Assembly: GCA_039583875.1 (NCBI GenBank)
Contig: CM077158.1
Coordinates: forward strand, 233,050,453 to 233,114,452
Source of the DNA: Platanthera guangdongensis
Taxonomy: Eukaryota > Streptophyta > Magnoliopsida > Asparagales > Orchidaceae
DNA: 64,000 bases
Reading direction: 5' to 3'
The position numbers and the translations under genes were made by a program. Numbering within the stretch: the stretch's first letter is position 1; the number at the start of each line of letters is the position of its first letter. This document shows, piece after piece, positions 58,701-64,000 of this stretch. The notes below the pieces were generated by a model. That model had not been told where the DNA came from, searched no databases, and worked only from the letters and a program-made list of their open reading frames with translations.

Positions 58701-59105
58701 TATTTGAAGATCAAACCCTTCAAAGGCGTGTCCAGGATTAGGCGTCTAAAAAAGTTAAGTCTGAGATATCTTGGTCCGTTTGAAGTGGTAGAGCGAGTTG
58801 GGGAAGTTGTCTATCGGCTAGCTCTTTCGGCAGAATTGAGTGGATTGCATGATGTGTTTCATATATATGTGCTTCGAAAAGCCGTCAAAGATCCATCTCA
58901 AGTGATTGAGAACGATCGTGTGCCGATGGAGTATGGGCTAACGATAAAGGTTAGGCCCATTCGGATTGAGGATAAAGCCGATAAACAGTTGTGGAATAAG
59001 GCAATCAGGATGGTCAAAGTCCGGTGGGATAACTGTGGCCGTGAGGAGCTAACATGGGAGCGAGAGCAGACCATGCGAGTTGAATTTCCCGAGTTGTTTG
59101 TTTAA
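55742..59105 (+). pseudogene. pol: Gypsy E pol: protease, RT, RNase H, integrase, chromodomain-like end
   Basis: Protease: LFDAGALYSF (DSGATHSF in the family) and FDVIFGMDWLSEQ. A TGA lies at 56101. The RT-RNase H frame is open 56104-57423: [50 protein letters not shown] one-base loss near 57402 shifts the frame. Integrase: HSGSTKMFKDMKK...CQTCVLVK; core motifs SLDFVHGL, SDRDG followed by TGA for Arg, and NRTMEDML. C-terminus: AVGD-stop-VYLKIKPFKGVSRI, HDVFHIYVLRKAV, then WDNCGREELTWE, a chromodomain-like end. Stops near 57430, 57602, 57680, 58263 and 58696 are mostly TAG/TGA at Trp, Gln or Arg positions. Confidence 0.92.
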
Positions 59106-59210
59106 AACTGTTGGGCAATGCGTGTCAAGGTGTATCAAACTTTTATAGAGCTATAACATCTTGCTTTTTGTTTCCTTACTGTATGTAAATTTCGGGATGA
59201 CATTTTTTGT

Positions 59211-59223
59211 AAGGAGGGGAGGG
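59211..59223 (+). other. Polypurine tract, gypsy E
   Basis: AAGGAGGGGAGGG one base before the LTR start TGTAACACC. Confidence 0.92.
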
Positions 59224-59224
59224 T

Positions 59225-61634
59225 TGTAACACCCCAAATCCCAAGTTTGGGTTCAGGTTGGGCAACACGGCCTGGGACATGGGCGTGTCCCAAGCCGTGT
59301 CCTGCTCTATATGGCTGAGCAGCCTGTCGAGTGCTCGATGAAATGCGCTCGACAAGTTCTCGAGAGGGAACACGCTCTGTGATACGGGCATGTCCGAGGG
59401 CGTGTCCTCCTCTGGTTCGTCGACCTCCACTCGAGTAAATGTGCTCGACGATCCTCGAGTGGGGAACACGGCCTATGACACGGGTGTGTCACATATGATA
59501 CGGACGTGTCACATGGTCGTGTCCTTCTCGGGATTTGGCCAAGGCATTGAGGCCTTGTGAACACGGGCAGGACACGGGTGTGTCTCTAGGCACACGGCCT
59601 GTGACACGGGTGTGTCACATGGTCGTTTCCTGTTAGGGTTGAATCGGTTGTGTGCCGCCTGAGGTACACGGCCGCAGATATGGGCATGGCTGAAGGCGTG
59701 TCAGGGCACACGGCCTGTGATACGGGCGTGTCACATGGTCATGTCCTGCTCTGGGTAAGTCAGTTGTGTGCCTCTTAAGGTACACGGACTATGACACAAG
59801 CGTGTCACAGGTCATGTCAGCCCAAAAAAGAGACATGTGTGGGAGATTTGTGGTCGTTCATTTCCTTCATCTGGGATCTAATGACCTAAGCTTCTCCCTG
59901 CTATTTTAAAGCCAAGAATGAGAAAGATATTCTCATTGAGGTTGGGTTATTCTCTTTCTAAAAGAGCTAGAGAGAAGGGAGAGGAAGGAGGAGGAGGAGG
60001 AGAAAGGGATCCGGCCACCGGTGGAGCTGCCGAGTTCCTAAACGAGATCCGAGGCTAGATTTGTGGAGGCAAGGCCGTTGTGGTGCTAACTAACTGGCTA
60101 GATTTTCATGGCTCCAAAGAGGTCGTCAAGGGTAACGATCTTCCTTCTTGGACATGTGAAGTCCTTCTTTTTGGCATGTGCATGGATTTCCCCCACCAGA
60201 GGGTGGATTGCGGAGGGATTTCCCTTGGGTTGATTCTTGGAATCCCCAATAGTCTTGCATATAAATCCAGAAATGTGTAGTAGGAATAGGCATGCTGTGT
60301 GAAGCCCATCTAGACAGGTTGTTCTGGATTGGTGATGTTTCATTTGCACACCTGAGAAGACTCCGTGGTTAAACGTGTAGTTTATGGAGTCAATGGGTTG
60401 TGCCTGTGAAGGATTGTAGCAGGAAGTACTGGAGTGGAAGTCCAAGAAAAGACCCTTGTGATGTTGGTGATTTTAATGTTTTGTGCCTGTGAAGGATAGT
60501 AGCAGGTAATACTAGAGTGAAAGTCCAGGAAAACACCCACTAAATGTTTGTGATGTATGTTATGAACGGTAAATCTAGGGCTATGGATGGAAAGTGAGTT
60601 CTGTCGCTAACGCCGCGAGCTAGTAAGTGTCGCTGGCAATGACTGCTAGTTAACCTATGCTTGTGCAGCCAGTCCTTCGGGGATAATATGGCTATTTGTG
60701 AGCTTGATGAGCTCTTAAAAAGGCTTCATGCCAAACAGAAAAGGTGAAACCGACCCGCGCCTTAAATTTAGCTGCGAGTACGTTGGTATTCGAGATGGCA
60801 AGGCGACTTGAGCAATGGGGGGTGGCTGATCCGTACCTGCGTTATGTCCGTCTAACTTGGAGACCTGAAAGTGCGGTCTGTTGGAGCGCATAGTGAGTGT
60901 CTTAGGCCTGCGTGTCGTTAAGACTAAATGCTCAATTTTACCGTCGGGTTTTGGCCCTGGAACGGTGGTGGGATCCTGGTTCACTGGTACACCAAGAATG
61001 AGCCATGAGTGCACGGATCGTTGGGTCGCGTGGCTGACGGTTGTGATGGATTGTTTATGCGTGAGATCACAATGTGTGATATTTATCTGCCTATGAATTG
61101 CTATGCCTACAGGGAAGGAATACCACTGCCTCAGAAAGGGGTAGGGTCATTATAAATTGGTTAACTTAATGCTGACCGTTGCCTTGTTTGCCACCGTTTA
61201 GTGGGCTGTCTCTGTGTAGATGTTGGAGAGCCGACCGGGACACATAAGGGCTGAAGTCCCTGCTGCTGTTGTTGCTAGCCCTTGAAGGCTAAGCAAAGAA
61301 TGTTGTGTTTTGCTCACGTGTGGCCGGCCTGCGCACCGATGTTTGGAATCCACACTTGTAAAGAGTAACTGTAAGGTCATAAGGCCAAACGATGTTGTAT
61401 TTGCTGAACATTCATTCGCGAGTTTATATATAAATGTGGTTGTTTATATATATAGTGGACATTCATGGTTGGAGTTCCATATTACTGTTAAAATCTTCCG
61501 CTAGCATGCTCTGAGTTAGGGTGCGACTATGAATTGGTATTAACATGTAACTCTCCGCCTGTTTTGTGGTATATAGTGTGGGGCCCCGGTCGGACCTTCT
61601 ATTATATGTTATATGAACGGATTGAGTCATTACA
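59225..61634 (+). repeat. 3' LTR of gypsy E
   Basis: 2410 bp with intact TG...CA ends and the TTGCG duplication after it. It carries the GACACGGG(C/T)GTGTC array (59262-59825) and the 83-bp tandem repeat. It includes a block with CTCGAGAG/GCTCGACAAG near 59315-59395 that the 5' LTR lacks. Confidence 0.94.
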
Positions 61635-61639
61635 TTGCG

Positions 61640-63596
61640 TTTGTCGTAGACTTTAGAAATTTATATCTCGAGAACGGTACGTCGGATTTTAGTTTTGTCT
61701 TCGCCGTTAGATTCGTAGCGCCAACATTCGCCTACGATGCGAATTTCGTTTGAATCGGAGTTCGCTTAGCCCTGTATCGTCATTTTACCCAGAAGCAAAG
61801 TCGAAAACTGGTTTCTCGAGAGATCAATTTGGTTTTTTGAAAAATCATGGTTTTTCGAAAAAAAGCATTTCACTCGAGAAATTCGTTCATGCGCCTCTTG
61901 CAAACTTTTGGGCGTCGTTTTGAGGGTCAAAATGGCATCAAATAAAAATTGGTTAACATTAAATTTGTTCATCTCGACGAGATATACAACTTTCATGATG
62001 ATCACTTTTCGATAGGAAGTCATCTTAAGCCTCTATTTTCGTTTCTCGCGGGCCCGCGCATAAGTTTGTTCTTATTAATAACATTATTATCCTTCTAATA
62101 ATTAATAAGTATATAAAGGCTTAAGGTTAGAAAAAAACAAAAAAACCCTATTCTTCTTCTCCAAAGGACCGACCCGAACCAGAGCGGCGAGAGCGGCGAC
62201 TCCTTCCGTTCATGAAATTCCGGCCGCGATTCTGGGAGTCTCGGTGGACGAAATCTTCAACGGAGCATAGATCCGGAAAGCTCTCGTCGAGAGCTACGCG
62301 CGTGTGGTACGTATTTCCCATTTCGAGGACCTTTTCACGCGGGATTTTTCGGTCCTAACCGCCGTTTTTCCGATCTCCTGTAGATTTTGCTTCGTCGTGC
62401 CTTCTTTCGGACCGATCTATGACGTGGGGCATTTTGGAGGGCGATTCCGGGAGAAATCAAGGCAAGTGGTGGTTTTCTTCCTTCCCTCTCATTTCTAAAG
62501 CGATATGATCGTTTTTACATCGTTCTAATTCCACTTAAAAATCAAGATTTGGCGTGTCTTGATCCTCACTTGTTTTCTACCCAACAAATTGATGCTCTTA
62601 TCTACCAAATCAACCGTGAAATTTTGCTTAAGTCCATATAGTCCGTTAACTTAGTCTTTAATCTATTGTAAAGGTTATTCATTTATTGAGTGAGCCTCCG
62701 TTTAGTCAAGTCCATTTGTCGAGCTGTTCGGCAAGCCTAGTTGAGTATTCGATAAGACAAGATTGCCTTGGTGAGATCTGTACGCTAAAGTTAGGGGTGT
62801 CAGGTCTAGTCGGTTGTGTCATTCTCGAGATATAAGTAGTTGTTTTAGGGTTGTTGGTGTTAGTGGACTAAACCACCGCCGCAGCGTCCTGTACTTTGAG
62901 CTTTTGTTCCTTACGAGATTTTCCCTGGTGTTATTGGGTTACTGCTGGTGCGCTGGCGAAGGTATCTCCCACCGCAGTTACTGGATATTTTCCAGTTTTG
63001 GTGTGTCGAGTTATGAGACCACTTATTTTTCCCTTGGGTGCTCGTGGAGTTAGTGGGTGTGCTGGCGGAGGTGTCTCCCCCCACTGTTGTCGGATGCTTA
63101 CGGTATTTCCCATGGGGTCCTTGTGGAGTTTGTTATGTGGGTGTGTTGGCGGAGGTAACTCCCCCCACATTTGCTGGATGCTTACCGATGTTAATAATTG
63201 AATTTTTGGTTTACACTATTAGTACCTTTATTATATCTTTAGGTTGTCAGATTATAGCTGTAAGTTTAGAATATTGCTCTCCACCATGTTTGGTGTAGCA
63301 TGGCATACGTGGATGCTCACGTAAGTTTCTCACTGTTTACTTGTTATTTATATTGTACCTTTCTTTCAGTATATTCGGTCTTGGGTTGATACTCTTGTTA
63401 ACCGTTGTTTACCTTTCTACATTTGATTTCCTGCAGCCACTTGTACTTTTTTGCTGAGCCGTTCTTCTTTTTGAATGACTCAGGTTCAGGACAGTAGCTG
63501 TTTGTGTAGCTAGGGCTGGTGTTTTCAGCATAGCAGTTGTAGCTGTGACTTTTCACCTCACCGTCGTGAGGTAGGTTGTTGGTTATGGATTTATTC
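61640..63596 (+). repeat. 3' LTR of gypsy D, second part
   Basis: Resumes the D LTR after E. The part 61640-62165 has no match elsewhere in the window (the 5' copy lacks it). From 62165 it matches 7027-8455, including the three-unit repeat at about 62940-63190. At about 63596 it stops abruptly against reverse-strand chromovirus coding sequence, so the LTR end is missing. Confidence 0.85.
62110..62117 (+). promoter_or_regulatory. LTR TATA box, gypsy D
   Basis: TATATAAA in AAGTATATAAAGGC, about 55 bp before the point where similarity to the 5' copy begins. Probable core promoter; R would start shortly after. Confidence 0.6.
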
Positions 63597-64000
63597 CGCA
63601 GCTGCTTGACCTCTACGTCCTCGATATGAATGGGTTTGACCTTCGTCGTCAACCCACTATCGACCAGCACTTGATTCGCAACAATCACTTGAGTAGGCTC
63701 TTGAATAGCCTTCCGCAGCACTGAGATGTGAAATACATCGTGCAAAGCGCTCAACTCCACCGAAAGAGCCAAACGATAGGAGGCTACACCAACCCGCTCC
63801 AAGATCTCAAAAGGCCTAACATACCTCAAACTAAGCTTCTTTAAGCGTGGAATCCTTGATACGCCCTTAAACGGCTTTATCTTGAGATATACCCAATCGC
63901 CTACTGTAAACTTCACGTTCTGGTGCTTGGCATTATAGTACTTGACCTGCCTATCTTAAGCAACCAGTAGCCGATCCCGAATCAATCGTATTGTTGAAGT
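63597..64000 (-). pseudogene. pol: Gypsy G fragment: chromovirus integrase tail
   Basis: Reverse-strand coding sequence matching the end of E pol: VGDWVYLKIKPFKGVSRIPRL, HDVFHISVLRKAI, TKVKPIHIEDVEVKQLR. It keeps the Trp that is a stop in E. One TAA lies near 63955. It breaks at 63597 within the region that leads to the chromodomain. The open frame beyond that point (to 63398) is D LTR sequence. The rest of the element lies to the right of the window. Confidence 0.9.

Larger units (their letters stand above)
39875..61634 (+). mobile_element. Gypsy E: Tekay-type chromovirus inserted in the D 3' LTR
   Basis: Flanked by TTGCG at 39870-39874 and 61635-61639. LTRs 39875-42201 and 59225-61634; primer site, gag (split by copia F), pol, polypurine tract. 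Without F the element is about 9.6 kb. Its 3' LTR start is TGTAACACC and end CATTACA; the 5' LTR has the decayed ends TATAACACC and CGTTATA. Confidence 0.95.
7027..63596 (+). mobile_element. Gypsy D: Tekay-type chromovirus forming the outer framework
   Basis: Pieces: 5' LTR 7027-8764 and 34011-34154; internal 34155-39593; 3' LTR 39594-39874 and 61640-63596. The LTR starts TGTAACGCCCCCG and ends GGGTTATGACA. Copia B is lodged in the 5' LTR and gypsy E in the 3' LTR. Neither outer end of D is intact, so its own target duplication cannot be seen. Joining of 8764 to 34011 is inferred from position because the right end of B is deleted. Confidence 0.75.

Noticed and set aside
63398..63596. C-terminal part of the 172-aa reverse-strand frame ending at 63398
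   Set aside because: Beyond 63597 the frame runs into gypsy D LTR; only 63597 onward is chromovirus coding sequence.
1..64000. Host protein genes, rRNA, tRNA genes or DNA transposons
   Set aside because: Nothing with non-retrotransposon domains, tRNA cloverleaf, rRNA signature or transposase motif was recognised. TGGTATCAGAGC strings are primer binding sites, not tRNA genes.

Overview
The window is a plant nuclear DNA block made almost entirely of nested LTR retrotransposons. I see no host gene, rRNA, tRNA, CRISPR array or bacterial feature. Plant origin is shown by Ty1/copia elements of the Sirevirus type (a third ORF after pol, LTRs ending in CTATTCACCCCCC...TCTAGG, initiator-Met tRNA primer sites) and by Ty3/gypsy chromoviruses of the Tekay type. 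The species cannot be named; a flowering plant, perhaps a dicot, is my guess.

Layout. Copia A (1-6755, + strand) enters from the left and ends with its 3' LTR. Next comes about 270 bp of unassigned DNA, then the oldest framework element, gypsy D. D's 5' LTR (7027-8764 and 34011-34154) is split by copia B (8765-34010, +). B's gag is in turn split by a full-length reverse-strand copia C (10842-24138, duplication GTCAG). D's internal region runs 34155-39593. Its 3' LTR (39594-39874 and 61640-63596) is split by gypsy E (39875-61634, duplication TTGCG). E's gag is split by copia F (42989-55119, duplication GAGAC), and F's third ORF is split by a 276-bp solo LTR, H (51124-51399, duplication TAATC). 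D>E>F>H is therefore a four-deep nest. At 63597 D's LTR is abruptly joined to a reverse-strand fragment of an E-like chromovirus (G).

How the parts work. Each copia has gag (two CCHC knuckles visible in B and C), protease, integrase, RT and RNase H, then a spacer, then a separate long ORF3 of unknown function (about 950 codons in A and C). All gag-pol and ORF3 frames are broken by stops or small indels, so all are annotated as pseudogenes. C is closest to intact: gag-pol lies in one frame with a few stops, and 633 codons of ORF3 are uninterrupted.

Most interesting signals. (1) The palindrome GTGTCGACAC is repeated at about 20-bp spacing in the U3 of A, B and C. It recurs between pol and ORF3, followed by a TATAAATA box 103-108 bp before the ORF3 start, which looks like a second, internal promoter. 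(2) Copia F carries a different palindrome, TTCGTCGA/TCGACGAA, at the same two places and also inside gag coding sequence. (3) D and E each carry a short GT-AG intron-like segment (81 and 75 bp) at the same gag/protease position. (4) D's leader has three stem-loops sharing one 12-nt loop. (5) Repair scars include a templated filler at a deletion in B and a 933-bp tandem duplication in one LTR of C.

All coordinates and homologies were read by eye. No alignment, folding or database search was run.
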